Below are positions 34,519 to 43,228 of a DNA stretch of 64,000 nt, piece by piece. This DNA is from Pseudomonadales bacterium. Its GTDB lineage: Bacteria > Pseudomonadota > Gammaproteobacteria > Pseudomonadales > Azotimanducaceae. A program made the position numbers and the translations under genes. The stretch covers positions 1-64,000 of the forward strand of contig JANQKS010000056.1 in the NCBI GenBank assembly GCA_028281005.1. The letters run 5' to 3'. How positions within the stretch are numbered: the first letter of the stretch is position 1; each line of letters opens with the position of its first letter. The notes under the pieces are model-generated. The model saw nothing but the letters and a program-made list of their open reading frames with translations. It did no database searches and had not been told where the DNA came from.

Positions 34519-34578
34519 TTTATTCGGCCGCGCTTTATTCGGCCGCACATCTATCGGTCGCACATTTAATCGGCCACA
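34519..34578 (+). repeat. Four degenerate 15-bp tandem repeats
   Basis: Four consecutive 15-base units (34519-34533, 34534-34548, 34549-34563, 34564-34578) follow a TTTATTCGGCCGCAC-like pattern; the first two are nearly identical, the latter two drift. They lie just after the sulfurtransferase stop and about 95 bases before the start of the His-rich protein. Confidence 0.7.
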
Positions 34579-34672
34579 TGTTGTTCAGCGGCGGTTTAGT
34601 TTCAGTTCACCGGACATTCAGTCCCGCGACCCTACAGTACGCCTACCCTCACCAAAAACAGTAGGAGTAGGT

Positions 34673-35260
34673 ATGAAAAGTTTAGCAGTCACCACCGTCG
34701 TCATTGGCGCCCTGCTGGCAGCCGATGGCGCGATGGCAAGAGACGACGATCGCAAAGGAGATCGCAAAGACCGCGTCGAGCAGCGACACTATGATGGGCA
34801 CTACGATAGGTACAGCTACCGTGACAAACACCATCGCGGTTACCACAGCAAACACGAGCGCCGCCACCATGAGCGCCGCCACTTCAACAAGCATGACGTA
34901 GTGCGCCTGGACATCCCGGTGCGCATCCGCGGTGACGAACGTGTGCATCTGCGTCGCCTGTTAAAAAACTACTACAACATCAACCCGGATCACTATCGCC
35001 TGCGTAAGGTAGTGGTCGACAGCCGCGGCCGCCATGACTACGCCAGCGCGCGCCTTAAAGTCGGTGGTGAAGTGTCAGACCGAACCAGGCTCGAGCGCGG
35101 CAAAAACCATCTGCGCGCCCCGCGCTACAGTAACGGCCGTTGGGTATTGGGGTTGCGTAATGCACGGGTCAATAACATCCGCGTGGTGTTAGAACCTCGG
35201 CAACGTTATGCGCGACACGAGCATCCGCGCCGCTGGATGAAGTACCGCGCTTGGTACTAA
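34673..35260 (+). CDS. Secreted histidine- and arginine-rich protein
   Basis: A 195-residue exported protein. A signal peptide (MKSLAVTTVVIGALL to about residue 23) precedes a strongly polar stretch to about residue 80 that is rich in His, Arg, Asp and Lys (for example HHRGYHSKHERRHHERRHF). The C-terminal domain is basic and predicted beta/helix (VRLDIPVRIRGDERVHLRRLL). Metal binding by the His cluster is likely but unproven. AGGAGTAGG precedes ATG 34673; a frame open from 34493 would add a repeat-encoded leader and is rejected. Confidence 0.8.
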   Translation: MKSLAVTTVVIGALLAADGAMARDDDRKGDRKDRVEQRHYDGHYDRYSYRDKHHRGYHSKHERRHHERRHFNKHDVVRLDIPVRIRGDERVHLRRLLKNYYNINPDHYRLRKVVVDSRGRHDYASARLKVGGEVSDRTRLERGKNHLRAPRYSNGRWVLGLRNARVNNIRVVLEPRQRYARHEHPRRWMKYRAWY

Positions 35261-35300
35261 GAAAAGAGGGGACGCCCGTTGCGTTCTTTCACCCCAACCG

Positions 35301-35323
35301 GATCCGGGCTTTATGCCCGGATC
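35301..35323. terminator. Hairpin at the 3' ends of convergent genes
   Basis: Perfect 9-bp stem GATCCGGGC / GCCCGGATC with a five-base loop. It lies 40 bases after the His-rich gene and overlaps the stop codon of the histidine phosphatase. There is no clear T-run on either side, so it is a weak terminator candidate. Confidence 0.35.
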
Positions 35324-36018
35324 TCTACTTCTGATCCGTGTTGGCTGCGCATGAAGTAACGTCCCGCCCGTTCAAACAGCAACAAACCATCCAGAAACTC
35401 CACATCCGGCCCATCCAAACCTTCCAACCCAACACCATGACGCACTGTGTACACAGTCATGTCGTGGGACACACACAAATCCAAGTGGGGCGCTTCACCC
35501 GCCGGCCCCGAGCCGCGTAACTTACCCAACAAGGCACGCAACACCATTTGCACGGCCAGCTGAGCAGGCATCATGGCGTCTTCCGGTACCTCACCGACAA
35601 ACCAGGCGTCCAGGTAATCCACCATGGTGTCGGCCTGACTCATGCCTTTCCACATCTTCTGTTGATCCAGCGCGTAAAACACACCCAAAGCTTCTACCGG
35701 CCGGGTGCGATGACCGGCGCCGCCGGATTGGGTATGGCCGTCGATCACCAACTGCGCGGTCTCCATACAGCGCTCCGGCGGACTGGCATAGCCGCGCACC
35801 GAGACGTGTTTGGGTAATGCTTGGCCCAAACGCAGGCTTAAGTTGCGCCCATGTTCGGTAAGCGGGTTCAGCAAATCGTGGATGTTGCGATCAAACGTGC
35901 GCGCGGAATGCCGCATCAGCAGCACCGCCCGTTCTACGCCATCGGCAAAACTGTCCTCCACCAATTGAGCGGTGTCTTCCCCGAAGTGATCAAAGTGTTC
36001 CGCCCCACGGGTATCCAT
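35311..36018 (-). CDS. Histidine phosphatase superfamily protein
   Basis: A 235-residue acid-phosphatase/phosphoglycerate-mutase-like protein. The catalytic RH motif is LLMRHSART near residue 33, and the second conserved His is in CVSHDMTVYTV near residue 190. RGYASPPERCMETAQLVIDG at about 75-95 contains the conserved Arg. The substrate is unknown. The stop codon is overlapped by a hairpin. AGGGAGCG precedes the ATG. Diverges from the SDR gene at 36114. Confidence 0.8.
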   Translation of the reverse strand: MDTRGAEHFDHFGEDTAQLVEDSFADGVERAVLLMRHSARTFDRNIHDLLNPLTEHGRNLSLRLGQALPKHVSVRGYASPPERCMETAQLVIDGHTQSGGAGHRTRPVEALGVFYALDQQKMWKGMSQADTMVDYLDAWFVGEVPEDAMMPAQLAVQMVLRALLGKLRGSGPAGEAPHLDLCVSHDMTVYTVRHGVGLEGLDGPDVEFLDGLLLFERAGRYFMRSQHGSEVEIRA

Positions 36019-36113
36019 TTGCGCTCCCTATGTGTGTCAAATGCAGCAATTGAGAGTATTCTGGTGGCGAGCACACGACATGACAACCCACAACATTACT
36101 AAGGGGAGACAAC

Positions 36114-37028
36114 ATGGGCAGACTAGAGGACAGAGTGGTTGTGGTCACCGGCGCCGGCCGCGGCATCGGTAAAGAGATAGCGCTGTTGTGCGCCAGCGAA
36201 GGTGCCAAGGTGGTGGTCAACGATCTTGGCGGTGCCACCGACGGCACTGGCAGCACACACATCGCCGATGAAGTGGCTGAGGAAATTCGAGCCGCGGGCG
36301 GCGAAGCTGCCGCCAATACCGACTCCGTGGCCGACGTCGCCGGCGGCGAAGCGATTCTACAAACCGCGGTTGATGCTTTTGGCGGCGCGGATGTCCTGGT
36401 CAACAACGCCGGCATCTTACGCGACAAAACCATCTTCAATATGGAAGAAGCGGATTGGGACGCGGTGCTTGCGGTCCACCTCAAAGGCCACTATTGCTGC
36501 TCGCGGCCGTTTGCCCGCTACATCAGGGAGCACAATCGCACCGGCGCGCGTATCATCAACTTCTCTTCGGTATCCGGCCTGTTTGGCAATTTCGGACAGG
36601 CCAACTATGGCGCCGCAAAAGCGGGTATTGCCGGTTTTTCCCGCGTGCTGGCTTTGGAACTGGCCAAATACGGCTGTACGGTGAATACCATTTCCCCAGG
36701 AGCGCTCACCCGCATGACCATCCCGCTGCGTGAAAACCGCGGCGAAACCGTGGAGCAGGACGACTTAGACTCCGGCGGCCCACAGCACATCGCGCCCATC
36801 GTGGCCTGGCTGGCCTCGGAAGCTTCCGCCGGCATCACCGCGGAGATCTTTCACACGGGTCGCGGTGGCGTCGCCATCATGCAACAGCCGCGCATCATCA
36901 AGCAATTCAGGAAAAGCAAAGGTGTGTGGACGCTCGATGAGTTGGATCAGATTGTGCCGCAGTTGATCGAGGCGAAGCAGGCGAATGTGGCGGCGGCGGA
37001 TGAAAGTGGGGTGGCGGTGACGGTTTGA
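36114..37028 (+). CDS. Short-chain dehydrogenase/reductase, hydroxyacyl-CoA type
   Basis: A 304-residue SDR. The cofactor motif VVVTGAGRGIGKEIA begins near residue 8, NNAGILRD near 98, and the YxxxK catalytic site is in QANYGAAKAGIAGFSRV near 165. DLGGATDGTG near 38 and the C-terminal extension of about 60 residues (with FRKSKGVWTLDELDQIVPQLIE) match the dehydrogenase domain of multifunctional MFE-2-like 3-hydroxyacyl-CoA dehydrogenases. AAGGGGAG precedes the ATG. Convergent with LysR; element 3 lies between them. Confidence 0.87.
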   Translation: MGRLEDRVVVVTGAGRGIGKEIALLCASEGAKVVVNDLGGATDGTGSTHIADEVAEEIRAAGGEAAANTDSVADVAGGEAILQTAVDAFGGADVLVNNAGILRDKTIFNMEEADWDAVLAVHLKGHYCCSRPFARYIREHNRTGARIINFSSVSGLFGNFGQANYGAAKAGIAGFSRVLALELAKYGCTVNTISPGALTRMTIPLRENRGETVEQDDLDSGGPQHIAPIVAWLASEASAGITAEIFHTGRGGVAIMQQPRIIKQFRKSKGVWTLDELDQIVPQLIEAKQANVAAADESGVAVTV

Positions 37029-37076
37029 CTCTCGACCTATGAGGTTGGGGTCAAAGACTTCGGTCAATTTGAGAGC

Positions 37077-37237
37077 GATTGCGGCACGGGTAGACGTTTT
37101 CGTAACGACCGCGGCGCCCCTCCGGGGTGCCCTCACTCACTGAACAAGCCCCACTTGCGCCTATGGCTCCAGTTGGTCTTTTCAGCTCACTCGGCTTGGG
37201 CCAGATTGTTACGAAAACGTCTACCCGTGCCGCAATC
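37077..37237. repeat. Palindromic element 3: perfect 30-bp inverted repeat
   Basis: Arms 37077-37106 and 37208-37237 are perfect inverted copies (30 of 30), 101 bases apart. The centre has an inner hairpin (GGCGCCCC at 37113-37120 with GGGGTGCC at 37124-37131, one G-T pair). The right arm touches the last base of the LysR stop codon. Architecture resembles elements 1 and 2, though its sequence is different. Confidence 0.85.
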
Positions 37238-38136
37238 TATACCAAGTGTTGGGCAAGACCTTCACCCAGACGCCGATAGACCGCGTAAAGTTGTTCACTG
37301 TCACGTACTTCGGGCCGAGCTGTGAGCCACACATCGATGTTAATCACCTCTGATTGCAAATAGACCGGCAGCCAATCCGCTTCAGGTGCGGCCATCCACA
37401 AGGGTAATGCCGCCACCCCCCAACCCGCACGCACCGCGGCGCGTTGACAAGACAACGAATCACTGCGCAGCACCACTTGGTCGGTGTCGATGTGTAAGCC
37501 GCGGTGGGCGGCGCCGCGCACTAAAAAGTCGCGGGTCACGCCGTCGATGAAGCGGTGTTTGGCCAAGTGTTCCAGGTCTACCAGACCAAACTCAGCCACA
37601 TAGTCTCGATGGGCAAACAATCCCATCTCCAGTTGGCCAACTTTCTTACACAGCAGCTCTTGCTGTTCTGGGCGCGCATGTCGCAAGGCAATGTCGGCAT
37701 CACGCTCAAGTAGATTCAGGGTATTGTCGGTCACCACCATGTCGACGCGCAGGCTCTGATCCGGGCTGGTGGTCAGCTCCGTTAACAGCACATCGGGCAA
37801 TAGATCACCGAGAATCTCCGCCACGGATACGCGTACGCGTTCGATCGGGCGTGAGCGCACAGAATCTGTCGCGGCTTGAAATGCCAGGGCGCTGCTGTGC
37901 ATGACGGTGGCGGCGTTGCTCAAACCCAGGCCGGCTTCGTTTAACACCAGGCCTTGGGAGGTGCGGCTAAACAGGGAGACACCGATGGACTCTTCGAGTT
38001 GCTGTATGTGACGGGCCGCGGTGGGGTGGGTAATGCCGAGATTTCGCGCGCCGCCGGCGAGACTGCCGGCTTTTGCCACCGCCACGAAAGTGCGCACCAA
38101 ATTCCAATCCAGATCGAAAGCAGGATGGCCCATCAT
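37237..38136 (-). CDS. LysR-family transcriptional regulator
   Basis: A 299-residue regulator. The N-terminal helix-turn-helix spans about 12-70 (NLVRTFVAVAKAGSLAGGARNLGITHPTAARHIQQLEESIG); the co-inducer domain follows from about 95. The ligand is unknown. Its neighbours are the convergent SDR and a divergent secreted protein (161 bases of intergenic DNA), so either may be a target. Stop codon abuts palindromic element 3. Confidence 0.9.
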   Translation of the reverse strand: MMGHPAFDLDWNLVRTFVAVAKAGSLAGGARNLGITHPTAARHIQQLEESIGVSLFSRTSQGLVLNEAGLGLSNAATVMHSSALAFQAATDSVRSRPIERVRVSVAEILGDLLPDVLLTELTTSPDQSLRVDMVVTDNTLNLLERDADIALRHARPEQQELLCKKVGQLEMGLFAHRDYVAEFGLVDLEHLAKHRFIDGVTRDFLVRGAAHRGLHIDTDQVVLRSDSLSCQRAAVRAGWGVAALPLWMAAPEADWLPVYLQSEVINIDVWLTARPEVRDSEQLYAVYRRLGEGLAQHLV

Positions 38137-38166
38137 AAGCGCCGCCCTGGTCGGGTAATGCTTTGT

Positions 38167-38180
38167 GACATCAATATGTC
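38167..38180. promoter_or_regulatory. Possible operator palindrome in the LysR intergenic region
   Basis: GACAT-CAAT-ATGTC, perfect 5-bp arms, 31 bases upstream of the LysR start. A second inverted pair GTTAC-N5-GTAAC lies further along near 38244-38258. Either could be a regulator site; neither is proven. Confidence 0.3.
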
Positions 38181-38297
38181 GCTCCCTGTAAATCTGTGCA
38201 AAACGCTTTCTACGTTACTTATCTTCCCCGATTAGCGGTCAAACGTTACCTTACGTAACACCTAACCTCAACCCCCTCTAGACACCGAGACTTGCAC

Positions 38298-38648
38298 ATG
38301 AAAAACCTAGTAATTGCGACCGTCGCCACTTCCGCCTTGGCATTCAGCATCGCGGCTGAAGCACGCACCAGCTCTGAAACCGAATTTCGCGGCTACGCCA
38401 CCTGTGTTAAGTACGCTGAGCAGCGTAGCAACGGTCTGGTACCCGAGCGCGAGTACTTTATTGCCAAGCAAACTGACACCACCCAGTATTTTGTGAATGC
38501 CACACGTTGGGAAGAAGGTGAGCGCAACGCCATTCGCGTGGCGTGCGAAACCGCACAACGCGGCCAAAAACTGGTTAGCGCTTCCATTGAAAACGGACGG
38601 TTCACCAACGCCACGCCGAAGGTAACCGTTGAAGTTGCGCAAAAATAA
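38298..38648 (+). CDS. Small secreted hypothetical protein
   Basis: A 116-residue protein with a signal peptide (MKNLVIATVATSALAFSIAAEA, cleavage near residue 22). The mature part has two cysteines (in YATCVKYAE and RVACETAQR) that could form a disulphide. No family name is known to me. The start used is ATG at 38298; a TTG two codons earlier is possible. Lies between the divergent LysR gene and a convergent outer-membrane protein gene. Confidence 0.7.
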   Translation: MKNLVIATVATSALAFSIAAEARTSSETEFRGYATCVKYAEQRSNGLVPEREYFIAKQTDTTQYFVNATRWEEGERNAIRVACETAQRGQKLVSASIENGRFTNATPKVTVEVAQK

Positions 38649-38671
38649 GCTTGGCAGGCTTCTGCGCAGGT

Positions 38672-39982
38672 CTAAATGAAATAGACCCAGCGTAGATACA
38701 CGCGACTCGCGCCCCCGGTAGTGACAACCGCTCCGGGGGCGTTGTTATTTGTGGGGTTTGTCCCAGCGGGCACGGTAAACACCGGTACACCCCCAAACTC
38801 ATCACCCCGCCCACCCAGCGGTTCCAGCCAGCCAAACTGCAAGCGTTGGTGATCGCCGGGTTCATAGTTCAGCTGCATCTGCATCAAGCTGCTGCTGTCG
38901 TGCAAGTTGCTGATCAAGGTGACGGTCTGGGTGACCAGGGGGTGCCACTCCAGGTTGCCACCCACAGCCAGGTAGTTTTCCATCAAATTGAACAGTTCGC
39001 CGCGCGCCAAACGGAGTTGCAGCGCTTCCGGCAGCATAAAGAGGTTATCGGGTAGCCGATCAACGCCCCAGCCATTGTGAAAGTACTCCGCAAACACATA
39101 GGCATTGCGGCTACCCAGCATGAAGCTCACATCGGCATTAATGATGCCGGACACACGCCACTCGTCATCATCATTCCACTGCCCTTGGTAGCGTGTCGCA
39201 ACCACATCGGTGCGCAGCAACGCCTGCCCCACACCCAGGCGTAAACTTGCGCCCAACACGCGCTCGTCGTAGTGCTCGGCCGCCACCAGCTCAAATTCCG
39301 CCGCTCCGGCGTAACCGTGCCATTTCAGAGCCGTACTACTGACCTCACCGGTAACATCGTCGTCGTTATCACGCCGAATGACATGTAACAGCTGCAAATC
39401 ATGACCGTTGGCCAATAGGCGGTCGGCCAAAATCAAATCATCACCGGCTTTGTAATCACGATCCACAACGGTCGGTGAAAAGGGGCTAAACAGATCTAAC
39501 GGCTGAAACACAATGCCACTGCCCCAACTGACAGCCTGGCGGCCCACAGTAAAACTCCAATCTCCCGGCTGCCATTGCAAAGCCAGGCGGTCCAGACGAT
39601 GAAAACTCTGATGCCGATTGCCGTCCTCAATCTCCCAGGTGAGGTCTACCCAACGGCGCTCGTCGTTGGTGACAGTTTGGTCCACCGCGCTATTCGGATC
39701 GCGGCCCAACGCTACCGCATCACCACTAAGCAGCACGGTGGAATGATCCAGCAACAGCTGCACCGGACCGAGCCGCTGCTTAAACATCATGCGCAAATCC
39801 AAGGTTTGGTCGTAGCTCGGCGTTTCGTCAAGCTGCCGCTGCACATCGTGGGGGGGCAAGGCGCTGGCGGTGCTAAACCACTTCAGGCGAAAGTCCGCCT
39901 CCAGGGCTTGGGCCGGCGGCGCGCCAAGCAGCAGGCTGCTTACAAAAATAAGCGCGTCACGCAGGCAGCGCGGCGTCATCAT
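38672..39982 (-). CDS. Outer-membrane beta-barrel protein of the Lol-like operon
   Basis: A 436-residue exported protein. The signal peptide ends near residue 27 (GAPPAQALEA). The rest is alternating hydrophobic/polar beta strands with repeated aromatic residues, ending in YLRWVYFI, typical of a barrel. The stretch FTVGRQAVSWGSGIVFQPLDLFSPFSPTVVDRDY (about 140-174) resembles uncharacterised barrels found next to ABC/Lol-like genes. Its start overlaps the end of the ATPase gene by 26 bases, so it is translationally coupled to the transporter. Likely the outer-membrane end of the export path. Confidence 0.78.
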   Translation of the reverse strand: MMTPRCLRDALIFVSSLLLGAPPAQALEADFRLKWFSTASALPPHDVQRQLDETPSYDQTLDLRMMFKQRLGPVQLLLDHSTVLLSGDAVALGRDPNSAVDQTVTNDERRWVDLTWEIEDGNRHQSFHRLDRLALQWQPGDWSFTVGRQAVSWGSGIVFQPLDLFSPFSPTVVDRDYKAGDDLILADRLLANGHDLQLLHVIRRDNDDDVTGEVSSTALKWHGYAGAAEFELVAAEHYDERVLGASLRLGVGQALLRTDVVATRYQGQWNDDDEWRVSGIINADVSFMLGSRNAYVFAEYFHNGWGVDRLPDNLFMLPEALQLRLARGELFNLMENYLAVGGNLEWHPLVTQTVTLISNLHDSSSLMQMQLNYEPGDHQRLQFGWLEPLGGRGDEFGGVPVFTVPAGTNPTNNNAPGAVVTTGGASRVYLRWVYFI

Positions 39983-40655
39983 GCTCTATGGCACCATCGC
40001 GTAACTTAACCTGCCGGGTGGCGTAACTCATCACCATGGGGTCATGGGTGGCGGTTATGATGGTCATACCGTTGTCCTGATTGAGACGTTTCAATAGCTC
40101 CAGCAACTCTTCGGTGGTGCGCGAATCTAAATTGGCACTTGGTTCGTCCGCCAACAGCAGCACCGGGTCTGAGGCGATGGCGCGCGCCACAGCCACGCGC
40201 TGCTGTTGCCCGCCGGACATTTCACCCGGCCGGCGGTGAATCATCTCTCCCAACCCCAACTTGGTCAGCACATCTTCAGCACGACCCTGCCGTTCGGCAG
40301 CCGGAACACCTTGCAATTGCATGATAAATTCCACGTTTTCCAGCGCGCTCAACACGGGTATGAGATTGTAGGCTTGGAATACAAAACCCAGCTTGTGGAG
40401 GCGCAACTCCGCTAACGCGCTTTCCGACAAGCCGCCGTAATCCACCTCATCGACGACCACCGAGCCGCTGTCCGGCCGATCGAGGCCACCGATGATATTA
40501 AGCAGCGTGGATTTGCCGGATCCGGACGGACCGGAAAGACTGACAAACTCCCCCGGGTGGACCACAAAGTCGACCCCGCGCAAGGCGTGCACGGGTACAG
40601 CTTCCTTCTGATACGTTTTGGTGACGCCCTTACACACCACTACTGGCTGACTCAT
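39957..40655 (-). CDS. ABC transporter ATP-binding protein, LolD/MacB-type
   Basis: A 232-residue ATPase. Walker A GPSGSGKS is at 42-49, Q-loop FVFQAYNLIP at 91-100, signature MSGGQQQR at 146-153, and Walker B LLLADEPSANLD from 167. The sequence belongs to the LolD/MacB/FtsE branch that works with FtsX-type permeases. ATG at 40655 is preferred over a GTG two codons earlier because GGAG is well spaced from it. Overlaps the barrel gene and follows the second permease by 94 bases. Confidence 0.9.
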   Translation of the reverse strand: MSQPVVVCKGVTKTYQKEAVPVHALRGVDFVVHPGEFVSLSGPSGSGKSTLLNIIGGLDRPDSGSVVVDEVDYGGLSESALAELRLHKLGFVFQAYNLIPVLSALENVEFIMQLQGVPAAERQGRAEDVLTKLGLGEMIHRRPGEMSGGQQQRVAVARAIASDPVLLLADEPSANLDSRTTEELLELLKRLNQDNGMTIITATHDPMVMSYATRQVKLRDGAIEHDDAALPA

Positions 40656-40749
40656 ATCCACTCCAATTCAGACGCTTGTGCGCAGTGTTCACCCTGCGCG
40701 CAGCTTGTGTTCGTTCGACGGTCCCGTGCCCGTTGCACCGCACCCATGG

Positions 40750-41955
40750 TCAGCTGCGTAAAGCATCCAGCGGTTGCACCTGGACCACGCGCCAAGCGGG
40801 ATAAAGGCTCGCCGCGATGCCTAGTAACATGCTGCTGAACGCTACGGTGAGCAGATCACTCGGCAACATCACCGGCACCAGCAGACTGGCGACGCCAAAC
40901 AGTTCAATGCCATCCGACCACGCGGTCAGATCAATCCCATCGCTGATGGCTGCATAAATCAGGGCGCCAAGCAGCGTCCCGGCCAGCACACCGAGCGCCA
41001 TCATGACGCAGGACTCAACCACAACTTGTACCACCACAGTGCGTTTCTGCATTCCCAAGGCCCGCATCATGCCAAGCTCTTTCACCCGCTCCATGACAGC
41101 AGCAGCCAGTGAATTAACCAGGCCAAATGTCAGGGCACCCATCATCAGCAAGAACCAGACATAGATAACCCCGTCGGCAAACAAGAACATTTCCGCCGCC
41201 TGGGGCTCCAGCTCTTGCCAATCCATGACCTCCAGATCACTCAGGCTCGCCGCCATGGACAGCTTGGCCGGCTCGCGATAGTTCTCCGTCGTCAGCCGCA
41301 CCGACACCTCGGTCACAGCGTCAGTCTCCAATAGCGCCTGCAAATGTTCTAAGCCGACAAAAACAAACAGCTTCTCCAAACCGGTGCCTTGGACATCGTA
41401 GCTACCGGCAATACGATAGCCGCGCTCGCGGTTGAGGCCATCAGCCCCTTGCGTGATGATCACCAGGCGGCGCCCGATATCACTCTCCAACTGGCGCAGA
41501 AGCTCTTTACCCAGCACCACCCGATTATCGTCTGCAGCCGTCAAAAACTCCCCGTCAATGACGGCATCGCGTAGAAAAGAAATACCCTCGGCGCCTGGCT
41601 CGATACCCACCAACTGTACGCCCCGGGTTTCACGCTCACTCATAATGACACCGGGGATACGTACGCGCGGTGCCCAACCCAATAAAACATCCGACGGCAC
41701 GTCCGGTGTGAAGCTGTCTTCAATTACAAAACTGTTCATGATGGTGGGGTCATCCCGGTACCCGGGGGCGTGCACTTTGACATGGCCGGTCAAGTTCGAC
41801 ACAGCCGTATCCAGCAGATCGAGTTGGTAGCCACGCAACAGTGTGTTTGAGGCATTCACGCCCGCCACCGCCACCGCAATGGCCAACAACAGCATACCGT
41901 TGCGCCGCTTGTGGCGCAGCAGGTTGCGAATACTGAGCTGTAATAACAGTTTCAC
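40750..41955 (-). CDS. FtsX-type ABC permease 1
   Basis: A 401-residue membrane protein with one N-terminal membrane segment (RNGMLLLAIAVAVAGVNA, about 18-35), a large periplasmic domain (about 45-270) and three C-terminal segments. This is the LolC/LolE/MacB permease topology. The block VMERVKELGMMRALGMQKRTVVVQVV after the third segment is the conserved coupling region. Starts with GTG at 41955, eight bases after permease 2 ends; GGAG lies 11 bases upstream. Confidence 0.88.
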   Translation of the reverse strand: MKLLLQLSIRNLLRHKRRNGMLLLAIAVAVAGVNASNTLLRGYQLDLLDTAVSNLTGHVKVHAPGYRDDPTIMNSFVIEDSFTPDVPSDVLLGWAPRVRIPGVIMSERETRGVQLVGIEPGAEGISFLRDAVIDGEFLTAADDNRVVLGKELLRQLESDIGRRLVIITQGADGLNRERGYRIAGSYDVQGTGLEKLFVFVGLEHLQALLETDAVTEVSVRLTTENYREPAKLSMAASLSDLEVMDWQELEPQAAEMFLFADGVIYVWFLLMMGALTFGLVNSLAAAVMERVKELGMMRALGMQKRTVVVQVVVESCVMMALGVLAGTLLGALIYAAISDGIDLTAWSDGIELFGVASLLVPVMLPSDLLTVAFSSMLLGIAASLYPAWRVVQVQPLDALRS

Positions 41956-41963
41956 GCGGTAAA

Positions 41964-43226
41964 CTACTCCGCGCGCAAAGCGGTGACGGGCTGCAGGCGG
42001 TGTATGCGCAAGGTCACTAACAAGGCAGCCAACTGAGTACCCAACAACAGTGCTACGGGCGCCAGGGAGATACTGGCGAAGGTGATGGCGGGATACAGCC
42101 GGCTGGGCATGTAGTACTGCTGCATGGTTTCTTCAATACCACCTAACGGGATACCCACCGCCGCCGCCCAAGCAACCGCCACGTTGGACAGCAACAAACC
42201 TATGCTGACACCCAATATCCACATGATGAACGCTTCAGCCTGCACTAAGCGCATGATGAGGCTCGGTTTAGTGCCTAGCGCCAACAACATGCCAAACTCC
42301 CGGGTGCGCTCAAATACCACCATGATGAAGGTATTCACCACTGAAAAGGTCACCAATATCAACAGGGCTCCGTAGAATAGCAGCGCGGTGATTCGATCCA
42401 GCTCAATACCCTGCACCACTTCTGGCAGCAGTTGCTGCCATGGGCGAAATACCGCCCGCTCCGGCAGCAGCAGTTCAATTTGGCGCTGATAGGCGGGCAG
42501 CTGCTCCACCTCATCAACACGCAACACCAGGGCATGCACCTCATCACCTAGGGCAAACCCGTTCTGCACCGTGGCCAGGTGAGTAAACACCAAGGTGCGA
42601 TCCAGCTCGATTTGCCCGGAACTGAACAACCCGCTGATGCGCAACGCCAAGGCGCCAATGCCACCTTCTTTAGCGGCTCCCAACAACACCAGTTCGTCTC
42701 CGATACCGGCGCCAAGATTGCGCGCCATGGCCTCACCTACCACCACTTCATCAGCTGCTAGCGGCAGCACACCAACATGTACCCGATCAAAAAAGCCCAC
42801 TACCTGAGCTTCCGCGGCAAAATCCACTCCCACCACCGCAGCGCCAAAAGAGCGTTCACCTACCGAAGCTAGGGCAAACGCTTGCACCCTTGGCGCGACG
42901 CGCAGACCGGCAATATCGTCGAGTTGACGCATCAGCTCGGTGGCGTTGGGCAAGGTTTGCTCAAGCTTCTCTTCCAGCTCATAGTCCGTGTGGTTGATTT
43001 GTGCCTGCCCCAGATAAAAACCGGTAGATCCGGTAATCATGGATTGGTAGGTACCGGCTTGCAGGGCCATCGCCATCGTCACCAGAGAACTGGCAAAAGC
43101 GATGCCGCCGGCGGTAAGCCAGGTACGGCGCGGGTTGCGCCACAAATTGCGCCACGCCATGAGCCAGGTGAACCCGCGGGCTCGGCGATTAGCGCGAGCA
43201 GGCAACGCCGCAACCGCTTCACTCAT
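41964..43226 (-). CDS. FtsX-type ABC permease 2
   Basis: A 420-residue paralogue of permease 1 with the same topology: N-terminal segment near 40-55 (TAGGIAFASSLVTMAMAL), periplasmic domain to about 285, and C-terminal segments with VFERTREFGMLLALGTKPSLIMRLV. Two different permeases of this kind recall the LolC/LolE heterodimer. The ATG follows the stop of the LolA-like gene by two bases with a good ribosome site, so translation is coupled. Confidence 0.88.
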   Translation of the reverse strand: MSEAVAALPARANRRARGFTWLMAWRNLWRNPRRTWLTAGGIAFASSLVTMAMALQAGTYQSMITGSTGFYLGQAQINHTDYELEEKLEQTLPNATELMRQLDDIAGLRVAPRVQAFALASVGERSFGAAVVGVDFAAEAQVVGFFDRVHVGVLPLAADEVVVGEAMARNLGAGIGDELVLLGAAKEGGIGALALRISGLFSSGQIELDRTLVFTHLATVQNGFALGDEVHALVLRVDEVEQLPAYQRQIELLLPERAVFRPWQQLLPEVVQGIELDRITALLFYGALLILVTFSVVNTFIMVVFERTREFGMLLALGTKPSLIMRLVQAEAFIMWILGVSIGLLLSNVAVAWAAAVGIPLGGIEETMQQYYMPSRLYPAITFASISLAPVALLLGTQLAALLVTLRIHRLQPVTALRAE

Positions 43227-43228
43227 GT

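Noticed and set aside
34493-34672. Longer N-terminus for the His-rich secreted protein
   Set aside because: It would encode the degenerate repeat and no signal peptide; ATG 34673 has AGGAG and a standard signal peptide.
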